Part shown: positions 1 through 8,595 of the stretch, one piece after another
How positions within the stretch are numbered: position 1 is the first letter of the stretch
Layout of the letters: each line of letters begins with the position of its first letter
Source of the DNA: Mucilaginibacter_A sp964251965
Lineage (GTDB): Bacteria > Bacteroidota > Bacteroidia > Sphingobacteriales > Sphingobacteriaceae
Direction: 5' to 3'
DNA length: 64,000 bases
Assembly (NCBI GenBank): GCA_964251965.1
Contig: CAXULQ010000005.1
Coordinates: forward strand, 1-64,000
Position numbers and translations under genes: made by a program
The notes under the pieces: generated by a model
Seen by the model: the letters and a program-made list of their open reading frames with translations, nothing else
What the model was told of the DNA's origin: nothing
Databases searched by the model: none

Positions 1-40
1 AACAAATCCCAGCAAATCGTAGCCTTCTGATTTATCGAAC

Positions 41-676
41 TCAGGTTATTAGTAAAAATATATTAGACTTTACATAAATGTCAGAACAATACTGCACGCC
101 GCGGTCTGAATGATGGATAAGGACTTGTCCCAATGTTTTTGGCAAGTGTTTTAGGGCCATTTTAAGGGCCTGTAATGTTTCTATGCTTTCAATGGTTTCA
201 GCAAGATGATAGCCGACTATTTTACGGGAATAAGCATCCGTAATCAAACTGATGTAAGTATATTTTCCAGCTATTTTAAAGTAAGTAATATCGCTGACCC
301 ATAATTGATCGATTGCCGTTGGCTTAAAACATCGGATAAGGTTAGGCCACTTCTTCAACCAGTGGTTGGAATGGGTTGTAATAAACCGCCTTCTTTTCTT
401 TTTTACCAGCAAGCCATTGATTGACAGTAGGTCAAACAGGGCATCCCGTCCCATTTTAATCTGATGGTTTAAAAAGAAACCATGCAGCTTTTCATAAAGC
501 TTCCGGCCACCCATTGCCCGGTGGTTTTCCCGTATGGCTAATACTTCGGCCAATACGAGGCTTTCTTCAATACCAATAGCTTCCTGTTGCCAGAAATACT
601 GGTAATAAGCTTGACGGGTAACACCAAGTAACCGACATATACGCACCAGGCTTATCCCTGGGCAACAGTCTTTCAT
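41..676 (-). pseudogene. IS3-family transposase OrfB, C-terminally truncated
   Basis: This is the DDE integrase part of an IS3 transposase. The N-terminal HTH_21-like part contains GVTRQAYYQ, followed by the rve integrase core with the first Asp in WVSDITYF and the second in HHSDRGVQYCS. The protein then runs into six unrelated residues (IFLLIT) and a stop after 211 residues, whereas family members continue for about 60 to 80 more with the catalytic Glu. It therefore lacks an essential catalytic residue. Reading upstream in the same frame gives a continuous path from orfA, as expected for an OrfAB fusion made by -1 frameshifting. The transposase is very probably inactive. Confidence 0.85.
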
Positions 677-684
677 CTCGTGGA

Positions 685-1056
685 TTACTTGGTATTGGGC
701 TTTTTTCGGATCAGGATACGAAATTCCTTTTCAGCAATATCGATCATCCTGGAATAAGCCTGTGAACGTAATTGCTCATCTTCCAGTAAACGCTCCAATT
801 CTTTAATACGGGCTTCGGTTGTTTTCTCTTTTGCTGGCAATGGAAATGGTGTAGTGGTTGGCAAAAGTCCTACTTTTTGTTCATTATCCTTGTAGCCTAA
901 CTGCTTCATCCATTTTTGAAAAGCACCTTTATAACGAATGTTATACTTTCTTAACAAGAAGCTTTGTGAGGAACCAGTTGTTAGATATTCGTCAATTACC
1001 TGCCTTTTAAATACTTCCGGGTACTTACGGAATTCATGTGTTGTCTTTTGATCCAT
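685..1056 (-). CDS. IS3-family transposase OrfA (helix-turn-helix subunit)
   Basis: A 123-residue protein beginning MDQKTTHEFRKYP. It has an HTH_Tnp_1-type N-terminus (YPEVFKRQVIDEYLTTG) and a C-terminal heptad-rich segment (ARIKELERLLEDEQLR) that forms the leucine zipper used for dimerisation in this family. I chose the internal ATG at 1056 because a longer reading frame runs out through the presumed terminal repeat into flanking DNA. Its end carries the slippery stretch that would allow ribosomes to enter orfB. Binding of the IS ends is its known family role. Confidence 0.8.
   Translation of the reverse strand: MDQKTTHEFRKYPEVFKRQVIDEYLTTGSSQSFLLRKYNIRYKGAFQKWMKQLGYKDNEQKVGLLPTTTPFPLPAKEKTTEARIKELERLLEDEQLRSQAYSRMIDIAEKEFRILIRKKPNTK
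700..706 (-). other. -1 ribosomal frameshift site of the IS3 element
   Basis: On the minus strand the heptamer A AAA AAG lies in the orfA frame near its end. Slipping back one base continues through KKAQYQVIHE into the orfB frame without a stop, so it fits the standard IS3 OrfAB fusion signal. Confidence 0.65.
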
Positions 1057-1104
1057 TTGTTTACTTTTTGTGTAAACCCATTTTAGGACAAGACAAAGCG
1101 CAGT

Positions 1105-1140
1105 TGCTCCCTCTCCACGGGAGAGGGTTGGGGTGAGGCT
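1105..1140 (-). repeat. Intergenic CCTCACCC / CCCTCTCC hairpin repeat, copy 1
   Basis: On the minus strand this reads AGCCTCACCCC followed by CCCTCTC and GAGAGGG arms (1109-1115 and 1121-1127). A second copy in a similar setting is at 6033-6069. It lies between the IS remnant and the end of the LVIVD gene and may act as a terminator. Confidence 0.6.
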
Positions 1141-1153
1141 GAAAACGCCGAGG

Positions 1154-2386
1154 TTATTTGCTAACTGGAATAACTGCTGAGATTTTTGCGTTAAGCGGAT
1201 CGCGGTAATCAACAAAGTACAAGCCTTTTGTAGTTGTAACAATTGCAGTGCCTTTGTACGTAATTATATCTTGTGCATCTAAACCATGAACTTGTTTTAT
1301 CAACCAAATATCATCGGGTTTTGCTGCGCTGTATATTTTTAAACCTTCAGTGCCATCGCAAACCAGCAACAGGTTTCCGTCTTTTGATAATCCTCTCGGA
1401 CTTGTCAACGAATAAGTTTTAATCAAAATAGGATTGGTTAAGGAAGTAATATCCAACACATCCATCTGGTTGGTAAAACCGCCGCAGGTAGTGCCGGAAT
1501 GTAAAGTAACGTAAGCGGTATTACCATCTGCAATTACCGGGTCGCAAACCCTTGCATGTGTAAATTGCGATAATTTTGCCGGATTGTCCGGATTTGAAGT
1601 ATCATAAATAAACATGCCGTTTTGAGAACCGATAAACAGGTTTTTCCCGTAAGGAAAGATGGTTTCGATGCTTGCCTGGTTTACAGTTGCTTTATTTACA
1701 AATACCGGATTTGATGCATCGGCAGTGTTAAAAACTTTAAGGTCGTAATAACTTACGGCATACATCCGCTCATCCAGCAAAGCAAACCTCGACATAGAGC
1801 CACCGGTTCCGTTAGTAGTTGCTGAAGTTGTAGCAGAACTTGCGGATGTTGTTGCATAGAAAATACCAGGATTAACATATTTAGGTTGCACCATCATCGT
1901 ATCAACTTTAACATAACCGGCAAAAACTTTTGAGGTATCGGGAGAATAACTCAACGCATAATTTTCCGGGAAAACATTAGAAATGGATTTTTTGATAAAA
2001 GCAGCATTTGGGTTGCCGATATTGATGGTTAAAAGATCTTTACCAAAATCAACATACAAATAATTACCGCGCACGGCGATATCGTTACAACCCGGAATTG
2101 GGATAAATGCAGTTTTTTGCGGCTGGTTTGGGTTGGTAATATCAATGATGTGCACGCCTTTATTTACATCCACCAAAAACAAATTATTACCCTGGATAAA
2201 AATTTTCCCGGCTTGGGTAATGTTGGCAGCCGGTCCGCTTTTAATATTTGCCCTTATTGCCGCCTTGCTTTTGTAAAAGGGTTTGTAATAGATGTAATGC
2301 ACCAGATTACCATCATTTTTTGTGCAGGCAGGTAGCAGGCCAACGGCCATAAAAAGTATCGATAAAAACAGTATCGGTTGTTTCAT
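1154..2386 (-). CDS. LVIVD-repeat surface lipoprotein
   Basis: A 410-residue secreted protein. The N-terminus is a lipoprotein signal (MKQPILFLSILFMAVGLLPAC) with the lipobox LLPAC and acylated Cys at about residue 21. The rest is made of repeated beta-rich units of the LVIVD type, for example VHIIDITNPNQPQ near residue 80 and MFIYDTSNPDNPAK near residue 255, which build a propeller-like domain. A low-complexity Ser/Ala/Thr stretch lies near residue 180. LVIVD proteins are surface proteins of unknown partner; no enzyme activity can be claimed. It stands alone on the minus strand, divergent from prfB. Confidence 0.75.
   Translation of the reverse strand: MKQPILFLSILFMAVGLLPACTKNDGNLVHYIYYKPFYKSKAAIRANIKSGPAANITQAGKIFIQGNNLFLVDVNKGVHIIDITNPNQPQKTAFIPIPGCNDIAVRGNYLYVDFGKDLLTINIGNPNAAFIKKSISNVFPENYALSYSPDTSKVFAGYVKVDTMMVQPKYVNPGIFYATTSASSATTSATTNGTGGSMSRFALLDERMYAVSYYDLKVFNTADASNPVFVNKATVNQASIETIFPYGKNLFIGSQNGMFIYDTSNPDNPAKLSQFTHARVCDPVIADGNTAYVTLHSGTTCGGFTNQMDVLDITSLTNPILIKTYSLTSPRGLSKDGNLLLVCDGTEGLKIYSAAKPDDIWLIKQVHGLDAQDIITYKGTAIVTTTKGLYFVDYRDPLNAKISAVIPVSK
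2361..2375 (+). repeat. Dispersed motif B, full copy
   Basis: Exact GATAAAAACAGTATC inside the signal peptide region of the LVIVD gene. See the findings on the dispersed motif family. Confidence 0.55.
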
Positions 2387-2525
2387 AACGGTTTGTTTTT
2401 AGGTTTTATAAAAGGCATTACGAAGCAAACCGGCCGTTCGCTACAATCTGGAAAGAAAATTTGATGTTGTTTTTATCAACCTAAAATTGGTTTTATGTTG
2501 ATCACTTCCGCCAAAACCAAATTTC

Positions 2526-2533
2526 TATATTTG
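2526..2533 (+). promoter_or_regulatory. Promoter -7 box of prfB
   Basis: TATATTTG matches the Bacteroidota consensus TAnnTTTG. A TTG lies at 2498-2500. Only four bases separate the box from the ATG at 2538, so the mRNA may start at or next to the start codon. Confidence 0.6.
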
Positions 2534-2537
2534 CGGC

Positions 2538-3627
2538 ATGACAAAAGAACAAGTTCAAGACTTGAGGGATCGAGTAACTTCCCTAAGGAGGCATCTTTGA
2601 CGTTGATACTAAATTATATCGCTTAAAAGAAGAAGAAGACATCACGCTGGCACCTGATTTTTGGGACGATTCTAAAAAAGCCGAGAAAGTGTTGGCTTCC
2701 ATGAAAAGCAAAAAAACCTGGACCGATGCTTTTAAAGCTGTAGAAACTTCGGTTGATGATGCGGTGGTGATGCAGGAAATGAACCAGTCTGGCGATGCAA
2801 CCGATGAGGAAGCCAAAGAGCAATACGATCTCACCTTAAAACAATTAGAAGACCTGGAATTTAAAAATATGCTTTCGGCAGATGAAGATCAGCTGAATGC
2901 GGTTTTACAAATTACAGCCGGTGCCGGTGGAACCGAAAGCTGTGATTGGGCCAGTATGCTGATGCGCATGTACACGATGTGGGCGCAAAAACATGGCTAT
3001 AAAGTAAGCGAGCAGGATTTCCAGGAAGGTGAAGTGGCGGGCGTAAAAACCGTAACGCTGCAAATTGAAGGCGATTTTGCTTACGGTTATTTAAAAGGAG
3101 AAAACGGCGTGCACCGTTTGGTGCGTATTTCTCCGTTTGATAGCAACGCTAAACGTCATACTTCTTTTGCATCGGTTTATGTGTACCCTTTGGTGGATGA
3201 TACGATTGAAATTGACGTAAATCCGGCTGATATTGAGTTTGAAACTTTCCGTTCTGGCGGTGCTGGTGGTCAGAATGTGAACAAGGTAGAAACTGCCGTT
3301 CGATTATATCACAAACCATCGGGCATCATCATTAAAAACCAGGAATCGCGTTCGCAATTGCAGAATAAGGAAAATGCAATTCGTTTGTTAAAATCGCAAT
3401 TATACGAAGCGGAATTGCGCAAACGAATGGAAATCAGCAATGCGATTGAAGGTGCTAAGATGAAAATTGAATGGGGTTCGCAAATCCGGAATTACGTTTT
3501 GCATCCGTATAAATTAGTAAAAGATGTGCGAACTGGTCACGAAACTTCAAATGCGCAAGCTATTTTAGATGGCGATTTAGATGAGTTTCTAAAAGCTTTT
3601 TTAATGGAGTTTGGCGGGAATAATTGA
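2538..3627 (+). CDS. prfB: Peptide chain release factor 2 with programmed +1 frameshift
   Basis: RF2 ends translation at UGA and UAA codons. The first 20 codons (MTKEQVQDLRDR...) end at an in-frame TGA at 2598-2600; skipping one base at CTT TGA C continues into DVDTKLYRLKEEEDIT and the rest, so the product is joined from 2538-2597 and 2599-3627 and has 362 residues, the usual RF2 length. The stop-codon recognition tripeptide SPF is present in RISPFDSNAKRH, which marks RF2 rather than RF1, and the peptidyl-tRNA hydrolysis motif GGQ is in GGAGGQNVNK. The frameshift makes RF2 regulate itself: when RF2 is scarce, the TGA is read slowly and shifting rises. Confidence 0.96.
2586..2600 (+). promoter_or_regulatory. 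prfB +1 frameshift signal
   Basis: An AGGAGG stimulator (2586-2591) lies three bases before CTT TGA C, the classical autoregulatory arrangement. It is notable that a strong Shine-Dalgarno-like hexamer is kept here although start sites in this window show little of it. Confidence 0.92.
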
Positions 3628-3641
3628 GTTAGCAGCACAAT

Positions 3642-4304
3642 ATGACAAATCACGCTGAAGCAATACTCAAAAAAATGGAAAGTTCAATTTATCCTGAACT
3701 GAACTTTGATTTTGCTTTTAAATTGACAAACGAGTCGGATAGAGGAGCCATATTAATCGGAGCTAGTAAAGTTGAAGACTATTTAGCAAGCCTGATTCTG
3801 CAAGTTTTACCAAACAGAACAAAGAAGTATGCTGATAGATTATTAAATTATCCCGGTGCTTTAAGTTCGTTTTCCGGTAAAATTGAATTATGTTATGCAT
3901 TTAGAATTATTGAAGAAAGAGTTTACATTGCTTTAAACACATTAAGAAAAATTCGTAATGATGCAGCTCATTCTGACAGAACTTTCTCGTTAAAAAAATT
4001 CGTTAAAGAACTTGAAAAAATTTATGATTTTGAATATGGTTTTCCAGAAGTTATTTATAAAGTAACTTTCGAAAATCTTTTAAAATGGAAAAAGAATAAT
4101 GCACAACAAGCTCTTATAGACAATAATTTTCTTGAAGTTGACTTTGAGGTAATAATATGGAGTGAAATATTACCCGACCCTGATAAAGACGAAACATTTC
4201 AAGAACATTTTCGGATATGGAAATTGGCTTACGGACTTACACTATTATGTTTAAAAATTGAAGTAATTAAAGATGATTGGACTTCGAAATTTGGTACAAC
4301 ATAA
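3642..4304 (+). CDS. MltR-like protein of unknown function
   Basis: A 220-residue soluble protein with the hallmarks of the MltR (mannitol operon repressor) superfamily: ESDRGAILIGASKVEDYL at about residues 31-48, a PGALSSFSGKIELCYA segment near 70-85 and RKIRNDAAH near 105. In this superfamily only some members are tied to mannitol; others are orphan proteins. There are no mannitol genes nearby. It follows prfB by 14 bases and its base composition is more AT-rich than prfB, which hints at later acquisition. No DNA-binding domain is evident, so regulation should not be assumed. Confidence 0.6.
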   Translation: MTNHAEAILKKMESSIYPELNFDFAFKLTNESDRGAILIGASKVEDYLASLILQVLPNRTKKYADRLLNYPGALSSFSGKIELCYAFRIIEERVYIALNTLRKIRNDAAHSDRTFSLKKFVKELEKIYDFEYGFPEVIYKVTFENLLKWKKNNAQQALIDNNFLEVDFEVIIWSEILPDPDKDETFQEHFRIWKLAYGLTLLCLKIEVIKDDWTSKFGTT

Positions 4305-4317
4305 AATTACTTTTTCT

Positions 4318-5193
4318 TCAAGAATGCGGATGCTCTTCATTCGCAATCAACAACAATTCCGTTAACTCTTCAACCTTTTCTGTCAAACCAGAGTTTTCGT
4401 ACGAACTGATCAGGTTCCTTAAAATCCGTTTGATAATTTCGAGGTTGCTGCAAGGTTCATAATACTGTTTTTCGGGTTTTAGGTTGAGTTGTTTCAAAAA
4501 CATATCTACGTCCCGCTTCCCAAAAATAAAACCTTTGTTAAAGGTGTTGATGTAGAAAAGTATTCCGTTTTCTGCTTCCGGCTGGGCACTTTCATCTACA
4601 TAAGCCAGAATAAAATGCTGCGGCAAATTGACGCCAAAAACCGGAATGTCCAGCTTTTGCGCAATTACCGAATAAACAACGGCCAGCGAAGTTTGGTTCC
4701 CTTTTTTCATGTCCATCACCTGGCTCAGGTAAGAATATTGCGGGTCCTGATGGTTGGCCGTATTGCCGCTGAAACCATAAATGTTATAAAAAATATGGTT
4801 CATTAGTTTGATTTTTTCTACCGCGCTGCTTTCGTAAATCATTTGCAGCCAGATATCGCGCTTAATCGCTTCAATCTCATTGATGGTTTTTTGCTCGTCC
4901 AAATCCGGATATTGGTATTTATTGAGGATCAACGCGCCTCGCAATAAATCAAAAGCACCGCTTTGGCACCACAATTTTAAATCATTTTTGAGGTTGGAAA
5001 ACTGGATTTGGTGCACCAACCCTGCAATGCGTTCCTGCAAAACCGGGTCGAAAGCACTTTCCCAAGCATCTTCCAGATGGCTGATGACTTCGGCACCATA
5101 AGAAAATAATTTCTGGTGCACATGGTTGTATATTTCCTGATCGGGGTCGTCCAGTAATTTTACTAATGAGGATATTTCGGTTGGGTTGATCAT
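4318..5193 (-). CDS. SirB1/transglutaminase-like fold protein
   Basis: A 291-residue protein. The N-terminal 80 residues are helical, HEAT-like (LVKLLDDPDQEIYNHV). The C-terminal part matches the SirB1 family: the segment GNQTSLAVVYSVIAQKLDIPV near residue 165 followed by GVNLPQHFILAYVDE. This fold is related to transglutaminases, but at the place of the nucleophilic Cys I see Thr/Ser (NQTSLAV), as in other SirB1 proteins, so enzymatic activity is doubtful. It is convergent with the MltR-like gene, with only 13 bases between the stops. Confidence 0.7.
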   Translation of the reverse strand: MINPTEISSLVKLLDDPDQEIYNHVHQKLFSYGAEVISHLEDAWESAFDPVLQERIAGLVHQIQFSNLKNDLKLWCQSGAFDLLRGALILNKYQYPDLDEQKTINEIEAIKRDIWLQMIYESSAVEKIKLMNHIFYNIYGFSGNTANHQDPQYSYLSQVMDMKKGNQTSLAVVYSVIAQKLDIPVFGVNLPQHFILAYVDESAQPEAENGILFYINTFNKGFIFGKRDVDMFLKQLNLKPEKQYYEPCSNLEIIKRILRNLISSYENSGLTEKVEELTELLLIANEEHPHS

Positions 5194-5234
5194 AAACAGG
5201 ACCGGTTAAAACAGCAATTATTTCAAATATAAAT

Positions 5235-5242
5235 TATCTTTG
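5235..5242 (+). promoter_or_regulatory. Promoter -7 box of the O-methyltransferase-like gene
   Basis: TATCTTTG matches TAnnTTTG and ends four bases before the ATG at 5247, again suggesting a leaderless or nearly leaderless mRNA. No convincing upstream TTG is visible. Confidence 0.5.
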
Positions 5243-5246
5243 GCAC

Positions 5247-6032
5247 ATGTTCAACTGGCGGTTTACATGCGATTACCTTCAACATTATTTTAATGCAAAA
5301 AGCAGGCATGGAGTGCATTCGCCGTTTGTGTACGAGCTGATTGATGATGTAATATACGATTTTAGTGCCAAAACTGATTACCTGCCAATCGAGCAGATCA
5401 GGCAGCAGTTGCTGCAAAGCAAAGCCAAAGTTACCATGGTTGATTTGGGCGCGGGTTCGCACACCAATAAAAGCCGGGTAAAAGAAGTAGGCGAAATAGC
5501 GAAGAACGTTTTAAAATCACCGCGTTTGGCGCAGCTGATTTTTCGCCTGGTTGCCCATTTAAAACCTAAAAGCCTGGTAGAACTGGGCACTTGTTTGGGT
5601 GTAACTTCCTTGTATTTAAACCATGCAAACCCTTCGGCACAATTAATTACGATTGAAGGCTGCCAGGAAATTGCCGATGTTGCGGCCAAAAATTTTGAAG
5701 TTTCTGAAGCAAAAAACATCGATCTGTTAGTCGGGAACTTTGATGTTGTTTTGCCGGAAGTGCTGGAAAAAGTAAAGCAAATTGATTTCGTTTTCATCGA
5801 TGGAAACCACACCGAAGCAGCAACATTACGCTATTTTGATTGGATTTTGCCCAAAACTTACGATAAAACGGTTATTATTTTTGATGATATTTATTGGAGC
5901 GAAGGCATGAAATCGGCCTGGAAAAAAATCAAAGCACATCCACAAGTTACGGTAACGATTGATCTGTTTTGGATTGGCTTGGTTTTCTTTAAAAAAGATC
6001 AGGTGAAGGAAGATTTTAAGGTGCGGTTTTAA
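5247..6032 (+). CDS. Class I SAM-dependent methyltransferase (O-methyltransferase-like)
   Basis: A 261-residue soluble protein. The SAM-binding motif I is at about residue 110 (SLVELGTCLGVTSLYL), followed by the acidic end of strand 2 (LITIEGCQE) and FVFIDGNHTE near 187, with VIIFDDIYWSEGM near 215; this order is typical of the methyltransferase 24 group. An N-terminal stretch (YFNAKSRHGVHSPFVYELID) is conserved among Bacteroidota homologues. The substrate cannot be told. It is transcribed alone, between divergent and convergent neighbours. Confidence 0.75.
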   Translation: MFNWRFTCDYLQHYFNAKSRHGVHSPFVYELIDDVIYDFSAKTDYLPIEQIRQQLLQSKAKVTMVDLGAGSHTNKSRVKEVGEIAKNVLKSPRLAQLIFRLVAHLKPKSLVELGTCLGVTSLYLNHANPSAQLITIEGCQEIADVAAKNFEVSEAKNIDLLVGNFDVVLPEVLEKVKQIDFVFIDGNHTEAATLRYFDWILPKTYDKTVIIFDDIYWSEGMKSAWKKIKAHPQVTVTIDLFWIGLVFFKKDQVKEDFKVRF

Positions 6033-6069
6033 GCCTCACCCTAAATCCCTCTCCAAAAGAGAGGGACTT
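6033..6069 (+). repeat. Intergenic CCTCACCC / CCCTCTCC hairpin repeat, copy 2
   Basis: It begins right after the stop of the methyltransferase gene. CCCTCTC (6047-6053) and GAGAGGG (6059-6065) form a perfect seven-base stem with a five-base loop. The preceding GCCTCACCC matches the copy at 1105-1140. It lies between convergent genes and could end transcription. Confidence 0.65.
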
Positions 6070-6129
6070 GCCTTTTAAAGCGTTTGATTTCTTCGCTCAA
6101 ATACAATTTTCAAGTCTCTCCGCTCTTCT

Positions 6130-7248
6130 TCAAAAAGCTTCGCCTAAACTCAAATAAAAGCCAGATTGCCGTTTTTCGCCTGCCGGTTTTTCGCCAACGC
6201 CATAATCTGCGCGGATGCTGATGCCTTTTTCTACATCAAAAAAGTAACGCAAACCGCCACCATAGTTGGGTTTTAAATATTTCAGTTGCAAAACAGAATT
6301 GTAAACCGTTCCTGTTCCGCCAAAACCAACTACGGCTACGCGATCACTCAATCGATAACGTAATTCTGATTGTAACGCTACAATATTTCGATCCCGAAAA
6401 CGGCCGCCATAATAACCGCGCATCAACTGATCATTTCCTAACGTTTGCAACAAATAAAAAGGCGTGTTGCTGCCGGTTGTAAATTCGTAACTGCCGTTAA
6501 AAGCCAGAACCAATTTTTTTGTTAAGGAGTTGAACTGGCGGAAATCAAAGTTTAGATAACCGCCGTTGTAATTAGAACGATGAATGTTACTGACCAAGCC
6601 GCCGTTTAGATTGATATACCAGCCTTTTAAGGTATAAGTATTGGTGTTTCGGTTATCTAAAATCAAACTCGGGCCGTAAAATAAATTGCCTCCGCCTTGT
6701 TTACCAGGGATATTAGTGTTGGAAAAAATGCCTCCCGGCTGGTTATCTTCAAATGCCTCCTGCTCGTAATCAACATTCAACCCTAAAAAAAGATGGGTAA
6801 AAACAGCTTTTTCTGCACCGGCAATAAAGTGAAATCGTTTTTGGGTGAGCAAATCTTTATTGATACTGCTTGTGTTGTTCCCAATCCCGTAAAAGTTGAA
6901 CGGAAAGTTGGAGTAACCAATATCTGCGGTTAAATGATAGGTGTTTTTCGGGAGCCAGTAATCTGTTTTTAAGCTGATGCGGCTTTGGTTTTTAACCGTG
7001 TAAGAAACCGGGAAATACAAGTTTGAAACCTTAGTGTTGTGGTTTGCCGTATCAGCATAAAAAGAGTACAAAGCAGCAACGCCAACTTCCAATCCGGTTT
7101 CCTGCGCAAAAGCAATCAGCGGCAAAGGCAGCAAACTGCTTCTTTTACTGCTGTCTTTTTCCAGGAACATCTTCCGGATAAACCTTGGCTGTGCTGCTGC
7201 AAACTGTATGCACAAAAAAATAGGCAGTAAAAAAAGTATCCGTTTCAT
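6130..7248 (-). CDS. Omp85/BamA-like outer membrane beta-barrel protein
   Basis: A 372-residue exported protein with a signal peptide (MKRILFLLPIFLCIQFAAAQ, cleavage about residue 19). There is no POTRA domain; the body is a run of alternating amphipathic strands with aromatic ends (TYHLTADIGYSNFPF, YGPSLILDNRNTNTYT, LMRGYYGGRFRDRNIVALQSELRYR) as in the surface-antigen (D15) barrel. The segment RGYYGGRFRD resembles the RGY/VRGF barrel lid motif. The C-terminus ends in Phe, as is usual for barrel proteins. The cargo or role is unknown. The region downstream carries the hairpin repeat. Confidence 0.7.
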   Translation of the reverse strand: MKRILFLLPIFLCIQFAAAQPRFIRKMFLEKDSSKRSSLLPLPLIAFAQETGLEVGVAALYSFYADTANHNTKVSNLYFPVSYTVKNQSRISLKTDYWLPKNTYHLTADIGYSNFPFNFYGIGNNTSSINKDLLTQKRFHFIAGAEKAVFTHLFLGLNVDYEQEAFEDNQPGGIFSNTNIPGKQGGGNLFYGPSLILDNRNTNTYTLKGWYINLNGGLVSNIHRSNYNGGYLNFDFRQFNSLTKKLVLAFNGSYEFTTGSNTPFYLLQTLGNDQLMRGYYGGRFRDRNIVALQSELRYRLSDRVAVVGFGGTGTVYNSVLQLKYLKPNYGGGLRYFFDVEKGISIRADYGVGEKPAGEKRQSGFYLSLGEAF

Positions 7249-7337
7249 TAAAAATTTGGGGCGAAGATAACCGATCTGTCAGTTTTTAGGCTGATTATAT
7301 TCATCCGGATATCCAAATCCTGTTCCTTTAAAATTTA

Positions 7338-7345
7338 TATTTTTG
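7338..7345 (+). promoter_or_regulatory. Promoter -7 box of the deoxyhypusine-synthase-like gene
   Basis: TATTTTTG matches TAnnTTTG, 21 bases before the ATG at 7367. This belongs to the class of promoters here with an ordinary short leader. Confidence 0.5.
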
Positions 7346-7366
7346 CAAAAAGATTATTATACGGAA

Positions 7367-8347
7367 ATGAGTACAGAAAGAGGGCCAATATCTCAATTTA
7401 TAGAAAAAAATTACCTGCATTTTAATGCAGCGGCTTTGGTTGATGCGGCAAAAGGTTACGAAACGCATTTGCTGGAAGGCGGCAAAATGATGGTTACGCT
7501 GGCCGGCGCGATGAGTACGGCAGAACTTGGGATTTCGCTGGCGGAAATGATCCGCGAAGATAAGATTGCAATCATTTCCTGTACGGGAGCCAATTTGGAA
7601 GAAGATATTATGAACCTGGTGGCGCATTCCCACTACAAACGAGTGCCCAATTACCGCGATTTGAGTCCGCAGGACGAATGGGATTTGCTGGAAGACCATT
7701 ACAACCGCGTAACGGATACCTGCATCCCCGAAGAAGAAGCTTTCCGCCGTTTGCAAAAACATATTTACAAAATCTGGAAAGATGCAGACGATAAAGGCGA
7801 GCGTTATTTTCCGCACGAATACATGTACAAAATTTTAAACAGCGGCGAGTTGGAACAGTATTACGAGATCGACCCAAAAAATTCGTGGATGCTGGCTGCT
7901 GCCGAGAAGAATTTGCCAATTGTGGTTCCGGGTTGGGAAGATTCTACCATGGGAAATATCTTTGCTTCTTATGTAATCAAAAATGAAATCAAGGCTTTAA
8001 CCATGAAAAGCGGGATTGAATATATGGCCTGGCTGGCAGATTGGTATATAAAAAACTCTGGTGGAAAAGGGATTGGATTTTTCCAGATTGGCGGCGGTAT
8101 TGCAGGTGATTTCCCAATTTGTGTTGTGCCGATGCTTTATCAGGATTTGGAAATGGATAAAATACCTTTTTGGAGTTATTTCTGTCAGGTTTCAGATTCT
8201 ACCACGTCTTACGGTTCTTATTCTGGTGCCGTACCAAACGAAAAGATAACCTGGGGCAAATTAGACATCCACACGCCTAAATTTATTGTAGAATCTGATG
8301 CCACAATAGTAGTTCCATTGATATTTGCCTGGATTCTAAAACAATAA
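7367..8347 (+). CDS. Deoxyhypusine synthase-like protein lacking the catalytic lysine
   Basis: A 326-residue protein of the deoxyhypusine synthase fold. NAD-site elements are clear: GAMSTAELGISLAEMI near residue 48, SCTGANLEEDIMNLVAH near 70, and GWEDSTMGNIFASYV near 193. In true synthases the nucleophilic lysine sits in GGGVAKHH; here the same place reads GGGIAGDFP, so Lys is replaced by Gly. Bacteria have no eIF5A, and related bacterial enzymes act on small polyamines. I chose the ATG at 7367 rather than a TTG at 7343, which overlaps the promoter box. The function is open; a polyamine or NAD-dependent reaction is only a guess. Confidence 0.75.
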   Translation: MSTERGPISQFIEKNYLHFNAAALVDAAKGYETHLLEGGKMMVTLAGAMSTAELGISLAEMIREDKIAIISCTGANLEEDIMNLVAHSHYKRVPNYRDLSPQDEWDLLEDHYNRVTDTCIPEEEAFRRLQKHIYKIWKDADDKGERYFPHEYMYKILNSGELEQYYEIDPKNSWMLAAAEKNLPIVVPGWEDSTMGNIFASYVIKNEIKALTMKSGIEYMAWLADWYIKNSGGKGIGFFQIGGGIAGDFPICVVPMLYQDLEMDKIPFWSYFCQVSDSTTSYGSYSGAVPNEKITWGKLDIHTPKFIVESDATIVVPLIFAWILKQ

Positions 8348-8484
8348 TTCAAATACACAAATTTTTGCATGATAAAAGAAATATCATTTAAAACATATCC
8401 TAATAAATCATGCTTTAACAGTATTAAAAAAGCGTTTTTTCTCTTTATTTAGAATGGATATAAATTGGTTTTACCAGTCATCAA

Positions 8485-8518
8485 TTTGTCAGTGATACTT
8501 TTATAAATTATACTTTTG
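8485..8518 (+). promoter_or_regulatory. Promoter of the act-cox respiratory operon
   Basis: TTTG at 8485-8488 and TACTTTTG at 8511-8518 are separated by 22 bases and fit the Bacteroidota -33/-7 promoter. The start codon of actA is 77 bases further on, so the operon has a leader of roughly 70 bases. The 248-base intergenic stretch holds nothing else that I can recognise. Confidence 0.6.
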
Positions 8519-8595
8519 TGAACAAATAAAGCTAAAAAAGGTAATGTTTTTGGCTGTTTAGATTCTTCAATAATTATTAAAGCATAAAATACCAT

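Larger units (their letters stand above)
41..1090 (-). mobile_element. Truncated IS3-family insertion sequence
   Basis: The element runs on the minus strand with orfA (685-1056) followed by orfB (41-676). A candidate left terminal repeat begins at about 1090 and reads TGTCCTAAAATGGGTTTAC on the minus strand; IS3-family ends usually begin with TG. The other end is missing: orfB stops before its third catalytic acidic residue, and bases 1-60 read as unrelated sequence. I infer a remnant cut by a deletion or a second insertion. Confidence 0.75.

Noticed and set aside
4277..4462. Frame between the MltR-like and SirB1-like genes
   Set aside because: It overlaps both gene ends and has no coding features.
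4461..4476. AATACTGTTTTTCGGG as a motif B copy
   Set aside because: The last part differs from the consensus (TTTTTC instead of TTTTTA).
7343..7366. Upstream TTG start for the deoxyhypusine-synthase-like gene
   Set aside because: It overlaps the TATTTTTG promoter box, and the ATG at 7367 opens with the conserved MSTERGPISQFI.
8348..8484. Riboswitch or leader RNA before the act operon
   Set aside because: I found no convincing set of paired stems; only the promoter can be supported.
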